Positions 23,976 through 37,300 of a DNA stretch of 64,000 nt are shown piece after piece (position 1 is the first letter of the stretch; every line of letters starts with the position of its first letter). The position numbers and the translations under genes are program-made. The stretch comes from Ulota crispa. Lineage: Eukaryota; Streptophyta; Bryopsida; Orthotrichales; Orthotrichaceae. The stretch covers positions 8,156,471 through 8,220,470 of the forward strand of contig OY987247.1 in the NCBI GenBank assembly GCA_963920765.1, read 5' to 3'. Below the pieces are notes generated by a model. The model searched no databases. It saw nothing but the letters and a program-made list of their open reading frames with translations, and was not told where the DNA came from.

Positions 23976-26900
23976 AATGGAGGCGTTGAAGAAGTTGGAG
24001 TATCTGTCACTGGTCTCGAAGGTGTGCACGGAGTTGGAGGCGCACATCCGGTGCGGCGACAAAATCTTGGCGGAGTTCATCATTAACTTGGCCCAGAAGT
24101 GCGAGACGCAGCAGGAGTTCGCGAAGTCGTTGAAGTCCAATGACACGGACATGCCGGAATATTTCGTCACGACATTGTGGACGATCATTTACGCCATCTT
24201 GCCGCCGGTGAGCAAGGGTTTAGGGTTTAGAGATAATAATAAGGAAGAAGAAGCGGTGTGCCTTTTTAGGGTTAGCCGTTCCGGAGAGCAAGCAGCGCGT
24301 GCGGGAATCGGAGGACGAGCTCGAGACCAATGGCGCCAGAGCTAGGGTTTCGGAGAGCCGGGCATGTGCTGGTGATGACGTCAGAGAATATCGGAAAGGC
24401 AGAGACAGAGGCCGTGATTTTTGGGTTAGAGGTGGTGTTAGGGTTAGAGACGATGGCCGGGATGTAGACGAGCGACGAGGCAATGGCAGAGGTAGGGACG
24501 ATGATGACGAGGACGGAGATCGGTTTAGGGTTTCTACGGCGCCGGTGGTGGACGAGCCGGAGCTGCATGGGATTTACAAAGGGAGAGTCTCCCGGATTAT
24601 GAACAACGGCTGCTTTGTGCAGTTGTTAGGGTTTAAGGATCAATAAGAAGGTTTGGTGCACATACATAACATTGCATCATGACCTGTTGTGAATGCCAAG
24701 GATGCTGTCGAGCAGGACCGAGAAGTTTGGGTGAAAGTGTTATCCATAAGTGAAAAGAAGATTAGTCTTAGCATGCGAGATGTGGATCAAGCAACTGGAG
24801 ATAATTTGCTTCGTAGCACAGCTGAGGAAGGAATGTTGTATCATGATGAAGGGGTGGAAGAGGAGCTGGAGATTGAGTTGAATGAGGAAGAACCGGCATT
24901 TCTTCGGGGTCAAACAAGGTATTCAGATGATGTATCACCGGTGAAGATTGTGAAGAATCCTGAGGGGTCGTTGCAGAGAGCTGCCATGACACAATCAGCG
25001 TTTGCAAAAGAGCGACGAGAGTTGGAACAGCAGCAGCAACGGACGATGTTGGATTCTGTACCGAAGGATTTGAACAGGCCATGGGAGGATTCCATGGCAG
25101 AGACTGGTGAGCGACATCTGAATCAGGAGCTGCAAGGAGTAGGGTTTAGGGTTCATGACATGCCAGAGCGGAAAAAGAAGGCCTTTGGGAAGGGTTTAGG
25201 GTTTGGGCAGCGGTCGAAGCTTTCCATTAAGGAACAGAGACAGAGATTGCCTATTTATAAATTGAAGGACGAGCTAATGAAAGCTGTGAATGATAATCAA
25301 GTTTTGGTGGTCATTGGAGAGACAGGATCAGGGAAAACGACACAAATGACACAGTATTTTGCAGAAGCTGGGTATACTACCAAAGGTAAGATTGGATGCA
25401 CTCAACCCAGGCGAGTTGCTGCAACATCTGTGGCAAAAAGAGTAGCGGAAGAATTTGGATGTCGAGTTGGAGAGGAGGTTGGGTATGCGATCCGGTTCGA
25501 CGATTGTGCAGGACCTGAGACGGTGATCAAATACATGACAGATGGAATGCTGTTACGTGAGATTCTGATTGATGAGATGTGTGCATCGTATTCTGTTATC
25601 ATGCTTGATGAAGCACATGAACGTACCATCCATACCGATGTGTTGTTTGGGCTGTTGAAGGCGCTTGTGAAACGCAGGCCTGATCTGAGGCTGATCGTCA
25701 CTTCTGCAACGTTGGATGCTAAGAAGTTCTCGAGGTACTTTTTTGACTGCCCCATATTTACCATTCCTGGAAGAACGTTTCCTGTGGAAAGATCGTACTC
25801 AATGCAGCCAGAGACTGATTATTTGCATGTTGCACTGTTTACTGTCTTGCAGATTCATCTCACAGAGCCTGAGGGTGATGTCCTTCTCTTTTTGACAGGA
25901 CAGGAAGAGATTGAGATGGCATGCCAGATTTTGTCTGAGTGGGTGCAGGCTTTGGGGCGTAATGTTCCGGAACTCATTGTTCTTCCTGTTTACAGTGCTC
26001 AGCCGAGTGAAATGCAATCAAGGATATTTGAACCCCCACCATTAGGTGCAAGGAAGGTTGTCGTTGCAACAAACATTGCTGAGGCTTCGCTCACTATTGA
26101 TGGAATCTATAATGTCGTGGATCCTGGACTTGCCAAGCAGAAGGTTTACAACCCAAAGCTAGGTTTAGAATCTTTGGAAATCACTCTAATATCACAAGCC
26201 TCCGCAAGGCAACGAGCTGGGCGTGTAGGAAGGACAGGACCTGGCAAATGCTACCGATTGTACACAGAAAGAGCTTATCGGTATGAGATGCTGCCTACCA
26301 CAGTACCAGAAATCCAAAGAGTTAACCTGAGTTCGACAACGTTGACAATGAAAGCAATGGGAATCAATGATTTCATTTCATTCGATTCCATGGATCCTCC
26401 TGAACCACAAACCCTTATCTCTGCTTTGCATCAGCTGTACAGTCTTGGAGCTTTAGATGAGGAGGGACTTTTGACCAAACTGGGAAGAAAAATGGCAGAG
26501 TTCCCTCTGGAGCCACCACTTTCTAAAATGCTGCTTGCCAGTGCAGACTTGGGCTGCAGTGACGAGATTCTGACTATTATTTCCATGTTGCAAGCTCAGA
26601 ATATTTTCTACAGACCTCGACAGAAACAAGCACAAGCTGATAAAATGAGAGCCAAGTTCTTTCAAGTTGAGGGTGATCATTTGACACTGCTGGCAGTATA
26701 TGAAGCTTGGAAGGCGACGAACTTTTCAGCCCCTTGGTGTTTTGAGAATTTTTGTGCAATATCGGTCATTGAGAAGGGCACAAGATGTGCGAAAACAGCT
26801 TCTGACAATTATGGCCAGGTTCAAGTTGGACGTTGTGAGTGCAGGCAAGAATTTTGAAAAGGTAAGGAAAGCTATAGCTGCAGGGTTTTTCTTCCATGCA

Positions 26901-27212
26901 GCACGGATGGATCCCCAGGAGGGCTACAAAACTTCGGTGGAGAATCAACAGGTTTATGTTCATCCAAGTAGTGCTTTTTTTCAGAGGCAACCTGACTGGG
27001 TCATTTATCATGAGCTGGTCTTGACTACCAAGGAGTACATGCGGGAAGTCACTTTGATGGACCCCAAATGGTTGGTTGAAGTAGCTCCTCGTTTCTTCAA
27101 AGTTGTTGATCCTACTAAAATGAGTAAAAGGAAACGGCAGGAGCAAATCGAACCTCTTTATGATCGGTACCATGAACCAAATTCATGGCGTCTGAGTAAA
27201 CGACAGGCTTAA
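23976..27212 (+). pseudogene. DHX8: PRP22/DHX8-type DEAH pre-mRNA splicing helicase, uninterrupted copy with frame damage
   Basis: The PRP22/DHX8 family releases mature mRNA from the spliceosome in the nucleus. N-terminal helix MEALKKLEYLSLVSKVCTEL begins at 23976; a basic/acidic RD-rich linker follows; an S1 domain (IYKGRVSRIMNNGCFVQL, about 24571-24760); then the core: [10 protein letters not shown] (25316), [12 protein letters not shown] (about 25605), [34 protein letters not shown] (about 26211), HA2/OB-fold, and the family C-terminus [15 protein letters not shown] before TAA at 27210-27212. No intron interrupts the core. Damage: frame change between about 24205 and 24275; in-frame TAA (24644) and TGA (24680) in S1; one extra T in AATTTTTGTG near 26755 shifts the C-terminus. 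The frame from 24689 to 26757 is intact, so decay is mild. It could be a retrocopy, or a natural intronless gene with assembly errors. Confidence 0.85.
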
Positions 27213-27335
27213 GGGTATGTTCACACTTGGTGTTAGGAGGGGTATCAGCAGCATGAATGCATTCTAAAGGTGTGTCCAAATGCATCTAATTATCCTTAAG
27301 TACTACCATTCTTAATACCAAGTGTGAACATGCCC
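27213..27335. mobile_element. Tourist-like MITE, copy 1, abutting the helicase stop codon
   Basis: Starts GGGTATGTTCACACTTGGTG and ends ACCAAGTGTGAACATGCCC, 123 bp. The flanking triplets are TAA (27210-27212, which is the helicase stop) and TTA. A near-identical copy at 33149-33270 has clean TAA duplications. GGG...CCC ends and a TWA target fit PIF/Harbinger. Confidence 0.8.
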
Positions 27336-27614
27336 TTACGCGCTTGGGGCAATTTGAAGGCAAGGAGATCCCTATCTGGAGGAGGTTCATGAGTTTAAAA
27401 GAAAGCGTGGAATGAAAGGAATGAAGCAAACCTTTCAGCTACTTCACCGGCCTGCTTTTTATTGGGGCACGAAGGCTCGACAATCATGAAGTTGGAGTGA
27501 GTAATATGATCCTGGATTTTCAACTAGCGAAGGAACATTCTCTCAAATTTTCATTACAATCCAAGTAAAACACAAATCCTCTCTCAAACCCACGGAGAAA
27601 AAACACACTGAAAA

Positions 27615-27705
27615 ATTAAGTGTGAAAAAATACACACGAAAAGAAAGTGTGAAAAAATACACACGAAAAGAAAGTGTGAAAAAACACACACGAAAATAAA
27701 GTATG
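27615..27705. repeat. Short tandem repeat, about 30-bp unit, three copies
   Basis: AAGTGTGAAAAAATACACAC then GAAAAGA repeats with one or two changes per unit. It lies about 400 bp downstream of the helicase. Confidence 0.8.
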
Positions 27706-28378
27706 GGAGGAGATGACTACCCCTTATTCAATCTCAAGAGAGATATATGAGTCCATACTATAACCATGGACGCCCCCCTACCCCATTGGCGGAATTTTTT
27801 ACCTCTTATAAAAAAAATCTTTATTTTACGAAAAATCTTAAAAATCATCAGAAAGGGTGAAACTGATTTTATCAAAAAATTTAATAAATTTGTTATTCAA
27901 ATAAATTAGAAATTGTTCATAGAAAAAATTAGAGTATATATATTTTTAATTAGATATGAAAAGTTATGGAAGCCTTATATAGAAGTAGAAATAGCTGTTG
28001 AAACTCCATTGCTTTGGTTGATCTTGTAGGTTTGAAACTCGTTGAACTTGTTGAGCAACAATTGGCTTGTAGCTTGGTATTGCTAGTGGAATTATGTTAA
28101 AAAGCTTTACAATTCGCTTGTCCTTTACGCTTGAGTTGTGGTAAGATGCAGTACACCTGAGATAAACTAACGGTTACAAAAATTGTAATTCTCTCCACAA
28201 TTTCTTTCCATTTTTCTCTATTCTTTTTTCTTACTTAGGTTCAATCAAACATATTATAACAAGCTTTGTTGCACATTTTTATGATTTACATTGCAACACT
28301 TATATTTTGCTTCCACATTTCACAAAATTTTGTTATCAAACTATTAATAGCGGATTCAAGAATGTGACACCTAACTAC
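27706..28378. other. AT-rich intergenic DNA
   Basis: No gene or repeat structure that I can support. Confidence 0.5.
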
Positions 28379-29164
28379 TTAACCCCTGAGCGCCTCAGCG
28401 CCCCATATATTGCATCCTACTATTTTCAATCCTTGTTTTGAGGGACTAGATCTAACTTTTTGGTCTTACTTTACATTACAATTATGAAAGCATTCAAGTT
28501 GTCTATGCCAATAGAGTAATGGCAAGGAAAGCCAAATGTTGTACAAGTGCTATAAGAGATCTGATTGGGTGAAAACATCATATATGGGGAGTGGTGGCAC
28601 TGTACAAGGCATGCTGGCAAATAACATTTTACAGGCCACAATTGGTCAACATCCCTTACAAGTTTCCTTGTGTAGGCTTTGTGGTAGCCAAAAAGCTATC
28701 AGCAAGGGTTCAAGCATGTTCTAGACCCTTATTATGGCAACCATCACCAACTATGCCGGTCATTGTTTTCTGTGCAATAGTGATTTGAAGCCCTAAAACT
28801 TGACATAAAAAGAAGTGCAATCTTCAATAATTTATAAGTGTGTGCGTTCACATCTAATCTTGCTGCTCACAAAAATTGAGATGAATCCAGGGCTTATAGA
28901 ATTTTGTAAAAATCATCAAACATCAACTACCTACTAAAAAATGAGGTTTTGTCATCACATGTTGTTTGATCAAATGTTATAATCTCCCATCTCCTGCAAT
29001 GAATTGTTCCCAAAATTTGCAAACCATTCTCTAAGTAGGTACTCCACTATTTTCAATGGTCACTTTTTGAGAATCATCCGATTGACTGAGATACAATGCA
29101 TCAAAGTGGTCAGTCTCCAAAAACCCTGATTTTCGTGAAAACAGCTTAGGCGCTCAAGGGTTAA
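28379..29164. mobile_element. TTAA-bounded element (F), GAGCGCC type
   Basis: Starts TTAACCCCTGAGCGCCTCAG and ends TTAGGCGCTCAAGGGTTAA. The ends pair but the interior shares no long match with the other TTAA elements in the window. Non-coding. Confidence 0.6.
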
Positions 29165-30951
29165 AAGAGCATTCACATCTATATCGGCAAGTAGACTTCT
29201 CTCTTTAATTGGCTTTGTGCTATTAATGATAATTAAATGAATGATTTTTAATGTTGCTAAAAAATCACGAAAATGCAAGCTTTTTTATTTTTGGCTTGCT
29301 CCTACAATAGGGTTTTAAATTATGAAATTACATCTCAATTCTAGACATATTTTTTGATTTTTTTTCTTTGTTTTATTGTTTTTTCTTACAAAGGTTTTAT
29401 GAAACAAAGAATATGGATTGAGCAAAGTTTAGATTTTACCTCTTACTTTGTGGTGAATGTTTGGCATTGATTGCTCCTTGCTTTTATCCTTTATTGGTTA
29501 GGATTGTTTTTCCTCCAAATTTTCTGCTTTCTATTTATCTTCTTTTGGTGTATGAATGGAACATGCTAGCTCCCTTAATTGTTTATCACATTCTTCTTCT
29601 CTTGTATAAAAACCACTTTGAAAGTTCATTTAAAAGTGTAATCTTGGAGCATAAATGTAGAATCTATGTGATAGACATTATATGATGTACATCATAGGGT
29701 GGATTTTATTTTTTGAATTTACAAATAAGAAGTTGCATAGATAAACATTAAGGGTAGTTCAATTTTTTTAAAGTCAAAGTAGATATTGTAAGGTATCTTT
29801 TATTCCCTACAATAGAAAAATGAATACTTTAGGGTGGAATGAAATGCCAAAAACACATGTATACAAGGTCCAACAAAATATACTTATTTCTTATAAGAAT
29901 ACCTTGAATTCTCAAAAAGTATCTTCTCTAAGAGTGTAGTGTGTATACTCCAAAATGTATGTGTATTTTGGATTTGAAAGTTGAGCAAAAAAGACACAAC
30001 CACAATATATTTCCAATGTTTGAATATTCACATCAAAATCTCTATCAAGCAATAGCAACACCAAAGTCATAATTGACAATCCTCAATCTTCTTTTTGCTT
30101 GCTCCTACTTGTTAAATTTTTAAAAAATCATCTAGCCTATATCTCTATGGTAATTTTACACATGATATAGGAATTTATCAAAATAATACCCTCACCACCT
30201 TATGTGGAACACTCACTTTTCCATCTCATTTTTTCAAAAATAAATTTATTATAAATGAATACGTTTTGCAAAAAGTTATGTTTAACAAAGCATTGTCTTC
30301 ACATGTATTGCATATTGTGCAACGTCACTACACAAACAAAGGTCAAAGTTAGCAAGCAACAATATATGGATATTTACTACTAGAGCTTTTCAACATAGAA
30401 TACTAAAAAAATTCTAAGCTCTACAAAACTACTAAGTTATAGTAATTTTACCTCAAAACAATGCCAAATTAAGCGTTTGATGAATAGATCACATGAAGTT
30501 CCAAATCTTGTCAAATACTTATAATTTAATTGATTGATAGGTTAAAAAACTAGAGCTTGTGGTTTTTCATTATTTTTCATGTTTTGATTCACTCAGAATT
30601 TATTACATGATAGCACCTTTTAAGACTTTGGTATTATGAAAGTGAGATTTATTTTGAGAAATAGATGTAGTAAAAACAAAAACCTTACTTAGGAGCCAAG
30701 TCCTAAAAATTTTTATGCATAATACATTCAAGCATTTTTGTGTTTTTCATTTCTTTTTTCCTTTACAATTCAACAAAGTTAGGAATTGATGTTTTGTCTT
30801 ATAAAGTTGAGATATATGACATTAGTGTAAAGTGCTCCTAAGCTCAGATTGTATTGTGGAATTAACTAAATTTTTGTTCACTCTTATTGGTGTTTGAATA
30901 AGGACTTTGGATTCTCTTTATATGTGTTTGTTGGAACACAATCAAAATTAA
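29165..30951. other. AT-rich intergenic DNA
   Basis: No supportable gene. The 74-codon frame at 29461-29685 has no recognisable motif and the composition of random AT-rich sequence. Confidence 0.55.
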
Positions 30952-31496
30952 GGGAAAGGTTGATGGGCATCCTTGAAGTTTGCAATATTTGTATAGATGC
31001 CCCTAGTTTTCAGAAATTGCACAAACATCCTTGGATTATGATTTTAAAGCGTTTGTTCTGTTAGGCAAGCCACTTCTCCCTTTGTGGGCAAGTTGCTTCT
31101 TTCTTGCTCTTTTGCACTCCTTGCTTTAACCCTTAAACGACCATAGGGAATAGTATGTACGCTGACATATAATTGTCATTTGCTATCAATAAGAAATTTT
31201 AATTTGGGATCTCAAGTAGCTCACTAGAACCACATTGATCTATTCTCCAACTTCTTTGTCGATCTCAAATGTAGTAGAGGTGTGGATCCTTTCTAAATAC
31301 AAGAAAAATACCCTGTATTGTACTGGTCGCAAAGGGCCTTTCGGTTGTTTAAGGGTTAACATTGATCTTGAAGGAAGTGGCGTGCAAAACATAACCAATG
31401 CCTGAATCATAGCCTGAGGGTATTTGTGCCATTTTTGAAAAACCAAGGCATCAATTCAAATATTGCAAACTTTATGGGTATCCACCAAATTTTCCC
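30952..31496. mobile_element. Mutator-like MITE, copy 2, containing a nested TTAA element
   Basis: Starts GGGAAAGGTTGATGGGCATC and ends GGTATCCACCAAATTTTCCC. Flanking nine-mers CAAAATTAA and AAAACTTAA agree at 7 of 9. The interior contains the family core GGCAAGCCACTTCTCCCTTT. The complete TTAA element 31126-31359 sits in its middle, so this copy is older than that insertion. Confidence 0.75.
31126..31359. mobile_element. TTAA-bounded MITE (D), copy 2, nested in a Mutator-like MITE
   Basis: Starts TTAACCCTTAAACGACC and ends TTGTTTAAGGGTTAA. High similarity to 15234-15465 along its whole length. Confidence 0.85.
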
Positions 31497-31716
31497 AAAA
31501 CTTAATTACAACTTGATTGCAATTCTCGAAGTACACATCATAGATGTACCAAAAAGTGATTCTAGGCTCTTATATTGAGAAGGTGCACATTTGAAACAAG
31601 CAATTATTAAAAACTACTTTGCGATCAAGTTGAAAAACCTTCTACCAGTGGAATTAAACATACAAATCGAATCATTACAACAGCTAGCATTTATTTTCAA
31701 ACCAATTGTATTCATC

Positions 31717-32588
31717 TAAACCCCTAAATGCCCAAGGCACCAAATTTTGGTATTCAAGAAACTTTGAGATTTTGCTAAAGGCAAAAAATTGAATATTTTT
31801 AGATTTTTATTTTGGAGAAGCTACAATCATAATTAACTTCAATGTCCAATTTGAATGTCCTCCACACAATCTGATTATTTTTGGTGGAAGCTAATTGCAA
31901 GCATGGTTATTGTGCACTAAAAAGTGTGCTAAAAAGTACCACTGTAGGCTTCTACAATTTACCACTTTGGAAAAATGAGCAACAAGTTGAAAACAAAGTC
32001 AAGATCTCCCCTAGACAATGAGGGGCCTTATACCAAAAAATCATCATCTATTAGAATCCAAATGTGTTGTTGTGCTAATTTCACTTGGAATGTCTCTCTT
32101 ATAGGAATCATAGTACATCCGTTTTTAGATTTTCTTCATCCACAATATTTTTTGGCCAATAATGGGAGTTAACATTTTCCTTTGTTTTAGGTGATAGCTC
32201 TCTTCTTGTTGCATAGCAAGCTCATTTGTGAAACTGTTATGGATTTGGAAGGAAGTTATTAGTTTTGAAGTAATAACAATAAATACTAAATCATCAGAAA
32301 TGGTTGTTTCCCAATTTTATACCCAAAAATTACTATATTTGCATAAGTTCTAGGCGGTTTCAAAAAAACCAGAGAATTCCATACTCATTCAAATTCAATC
32401 ACAAATATCGTAACATGCATGTGGCTATTTTGGATTTGTTTTTTGACAACATATAGAAGCACAAAGTTCAAGATCCTACAATCACAATAATTTTTTCCAT
32501 GTCTAATAATGACCTTACAACGACCGTTCAGAAACTTCCAAAATGCTTTCTTGAAACAAGTGTAGTAGTCTTGGGCATTTAGAGGTTA
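31717..32588. mobile_element. Decayed TTAA-group element (F-like)
   Basis: Starts TAAACCCCTAAATGCCCAAG and ends CTTGGGCATTTAGAGGTTAG. The boundary TTAA is mutated on both sides. Size and end structure match other members but the interior is not shared. Confidence 0.55.
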
Positions 32589-33148
32589 GTGTAAGGATAT
32601 TACATAATCTTATTTTGGCTAAAATTTCATTCCGTTGGTTCAAGATGCACAATAATTTTGTTGTTATTGGTCCTTCAAAAGGTCAAAAAATGAAAGAGAA
32701 ACAAAAACTTTGCAACTTTGCAACCCCACAATTAAGACGTACAAAGTCAGCATCCATGCAGATAACACTCCCATAGAAATTTCAGCTTAGGCCCAAGTCA
32801 TCATTGTATACAAAAAAATATATAAAAACTGCTATGGTACACTAAAACACTATCGTTTCATCTGGCATAAACTCCATGGAGTACATCCAATCAACAACCA
32901 TAACAAAAACAAACTCACACTTGCATTTGGATATTCAATAGGATAACCTGGAGCCATGTATAAACCATGGCAACACATATCAAAGTTGCAGTTGTAATGC
33001 GTTTCCTAGCTTTAGAAATTTCAAAACTGAACAAGTAATTTGAAATTATATTAAGTGCATAACATCATCAAAAAAAGTCATTAGAATCTCCATAATAAAT
33101 GGCTAGCAACAAAATGTTCTACAGGTATCACTATTACCAACACACTAA
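32589..33148. other. AT-rich intergenic DNA
   Basis: Nothing recognisable. Confidence 0.5.
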
Positions 33149-33270
33149 GGGTATGTTCACACTTGGTGTTAGGAGAGGTATTAGCAATAGAATGCAGTCT
33201 AAAGGCGTGTCCAAATGCATCTAATTTTCCTTTGCTACTACCACTCTTAACACCAAGTGTGAACATACCC
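33149..33270. mobile_element. Tourist-like MITE, copy 2, perfect TAA duplication
   Basis: Starts GGGTATGTTCACACTTGGTG and ends ACCAAGTGTGAACATACCC, 122 bp, with TAA at 33146-33148 and 33271-33273. Confidence 0.88.
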
Positions 33271-33693
33271 TAAGACCAACATACGACATGGTAAGCACCA
33301 GAAACATCTCATCCCCATGAGTTAATGATATCAAGTGATTTCTTATTCTTAACTCAATACAATAATCCACGATGAGCTACGAATCATCTGACACCTGAAA
33401 CCCCATGATAATTTCAGAATTCCCAAATCTAAAAGTCTTATGGCCCAATTAGTGAGCACAATACTCATTCGGGAAAATAACACTATTTGAAACATATCAA
33501 TACGTAGATGAAGTTTTGACAATCAGACGACAGGACTGCGACAGTCAAAGAATAAAAACAACTAACACAAGGTAACGGAAGGGCAAAAAATCTCAAACCC
33601 CATCCCCAGCGGATTAAGTTTGCTGATAGCTTAGGCTGTCAAACTTCCTACCCGGATCAACGTTCTCACAATCGATATATTCCAAGCTTATAA

Positions 33694-34245
<552 letters not shown>

Positions 34246-34362
34246 GATTGCTCACCAGTTACCATCAAATTTGAAGGAAGCGAACATCTGAATAACTCAA
34301 AATTTCGTAATGTACATGAAAAAGTGACTGCTGCCATTAAAAGATCTGAACTATTACCAGAG

Positions 34363-37300
34363 CTAATCCTCATCATCTGAGTTGTCTCCACCGTAAGAGC
34401 TGCTCCCTTGCCGGACACTCCGCTTAGCCTGTGCAGCAGCTACTGGCCGTGCAAATCGGCCTTCAGCACCATGCACAACACCAGACTTGGCTAGTCTGTC
34501 CTCCAGTTCCTCTGTGCTAAAATCGTCCTTACCTCCAAGCTCATCGAAGCCCACCTACGTCACAAACAGAACGTGAATTGTCTGAAACCATGCACAAGAC
34601 TCTTACATAAGGTAGCAACACCCATAACTATCACTGTACCCATAACCATCACCTCTAAAATCTTGGAAAATCTATGAAAGTGAATAGATGTAAACTACAA
34701 CGATGTACAACATGTGAACATGAAACCTTAGGTGTAATTGCAGTTGGCCCTTTAAAAATTCACAACTTACTCTCACAATATCCAAATAATACATTCAAAA
34801 GTGCAAACTCATCATTTTTCTCTTGAATAGGATCCTATAATTTGCTAGATGTTTGTTAATAATCATCATGTTCAAAACCTTTAATTTGACGGTTTTGGGT
34901 GCTGCTACCTTATGTAAAAGAAAAATGGGCAACATGAATGCAAGCACAACAAATGAGACTCCAGGCCCAAGGCCAAAGTCTATTCTACACCGCTAAATCT
35001 CCAAGTTTGGTTATTCTGGTTTGTAAGAGAACAAATGCAATAAAACTACTCTCTCTGTCCCTCTAAAAAGCTCCAAATCAGACACATTTCTTGTATCACT
35101 AAACTGCTCCTTTTTGATGGCGTTTGCCATGTTCAATGATCTCATGGGGGGCAAATTAAGCAATTAAAGAGCATTCCTCTCCTAGCAAGCTTGGCCTTGC
35201 CCATATGAGGTACCATTGTTGCTACTAATCTTTAAATCATCAATAATGAGGAGGTGGCTGCATGCACAAATATGGTACTTTTTGCATGAAATTTTGGTGC
35301 CAAAACGGCAACATCAAAGCTGGAGATTTTGCATACATTTGGTAGATGGTATATTGATTCTAGAATGCATCTGTCACTAACACAAAGACTAAAAACATAG
35401 TTAATCCTTTGCAAGGAAGCTCTTTGGAGGTTTTTAGAGGGACAGGTGGAGTACAATGTGAAAGTCGAAGAGGTTGTTGCTGAAACACGAAACCCCAGGG
35501 ATCCACAGCTGGAGATTAGATTTGATTGACTGAAAGCGAGAAAATAGCAAGAATTAAAGAAACCATACCACATAATCCTCCACTTTGCCTTTCTTCACCA
35601 AAGCAAGAGTTGGCAGCATGAATATCTTCAATCTTTCTGTAAGGAAAGGGCTTTTCTCTGCATTTATTTTCAAGAACTTCGTTTCCAAATGTTGCTTGCA
35701 AAGCTCCAGCAAGTGCTTGTCCATCACCTACATGAAAGAAAAAAATTAATCTCCAGAGAACGCTCATGTTTTGTTACATACAAGCATGTGTTACTATTTG
35801 ATGAGCGGTTTTGATGCTTCGAGAGGTATTGTCATCTCTCTTGAACAAGTGAAACCTCAAGTAACACAGGCTTCATTTCAAGAGAAACTTTCATGGATAC
35901 CCCTGAAGTTTGCAATATTTGCATAGATACCCTTGCTTCTTCAGAAATTGCACAAATACCCTTGGACCAAAAATTTTAGGCGTTTGTTTTTGTTGTGCAT
36001 GCCACTTCCCTTCTTCCTTTGTGCACACGTAGCTTCATTTTTGTTTCATTACATTCCCGTCTTCAACATTGGTCATGAAGGAAGTACGAGTACAACAAAT
36101 AAATGCCTAAAATTTATTTATGGTCCAAGGATATTTGTGCAATTTCTGAAAAAGCAGGGGTATCTATGTAGATATTGCAAACCTCAGGGGTATCCATGAA
36201 ACTTTCCCTAATTTCAATGTTAAGCGATGTTGACGACGTAAACCACTGTCACGCAACCGTTTCAAAGCAGATTAAATAACAAAGTTATACTCCCTCTGTC
36301 CCAAAATGATCTTCACGTTGACCTTTATTTAGTGTCCCAAAATGATCTTGTTGGAAGAGGAAGGGAGCTAATGACACTTGCACATAGTCCAAAAGCATGG
36401 GCATGTTGACCAATCCCATGCCATCAAGTGAGTGGTCACCGGTGCTCTTCAAAAATGCCTCAAAATTTCAGTTTTCAAGCACTTTGAAACCACACTTTGA
36501 AAACTGATTTGAAACTCAAAATTTCAGAACGATAGGACATCAAACTCTATACATAGGTCAATTTTTTTTGAAAAATGGTCCTTTTTTAGCTTAATCTATA
36601 ACATTTTGTGTAATAGGAAGGTCATTTTGGGACAGAGGGAGTAATATTTATGCACCTTGCATGGCCAATTCTCGCGATAGAAATGGCAGACAACGCGGTC
36701 ACTTGTCTTCACTTTCGCAAAGAAGTCCTTCTCACTAAAAATCTCCGTATAATCACCGTGTCCTTGTGCCAACCATTGCTGCCGCATGGTTGCCTGCTTC
36801 TTCAGCTGGTGAATTCTACTTTCACGCAACCTCTCAAGGTCGTCATCCTCTAACTTATCAAGCTTTGATAATTCGTCATCTAGCTGGTCTTCTACTGCTT
36901 TTGCGACGGTTGCCAAGCTGTTCTCCAGAACCTTGATCACAAAAAAATTGAATTGATGAGAAACAAGATTGAAGTAGCCAACCTAAGCACCCCCAAAGCC
37001 AAAATTGCCAACTATCGCTATAAAACAACCTCACACAGTTTGAAATTTCAAAACGTGATAATCCATTCTCAATCCAATTTAACTGCTTCAAGTTGCAATG
37101 AGATGCAGAACTAGTTTACAACCAAACAACGTTTCAACCAAGATACAGAGGACGAGGATGTCGAGCAAAAGAAATGAAACAAACGGTGTTTCATAAGTTG
37201 CACAGCTTCCGCTCAAAGACAATGATATTGATAATGGCTTATGATTTATTATGGTAAAGTTAATACTCCAAAGGAACCTGAAAGACGTGGCTGCTTAACA

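Noticed and set aside
26766-27173. 135-codon minus-strand frame
   Set aside because: Antisense to the conserved C-terminus of the helicase.
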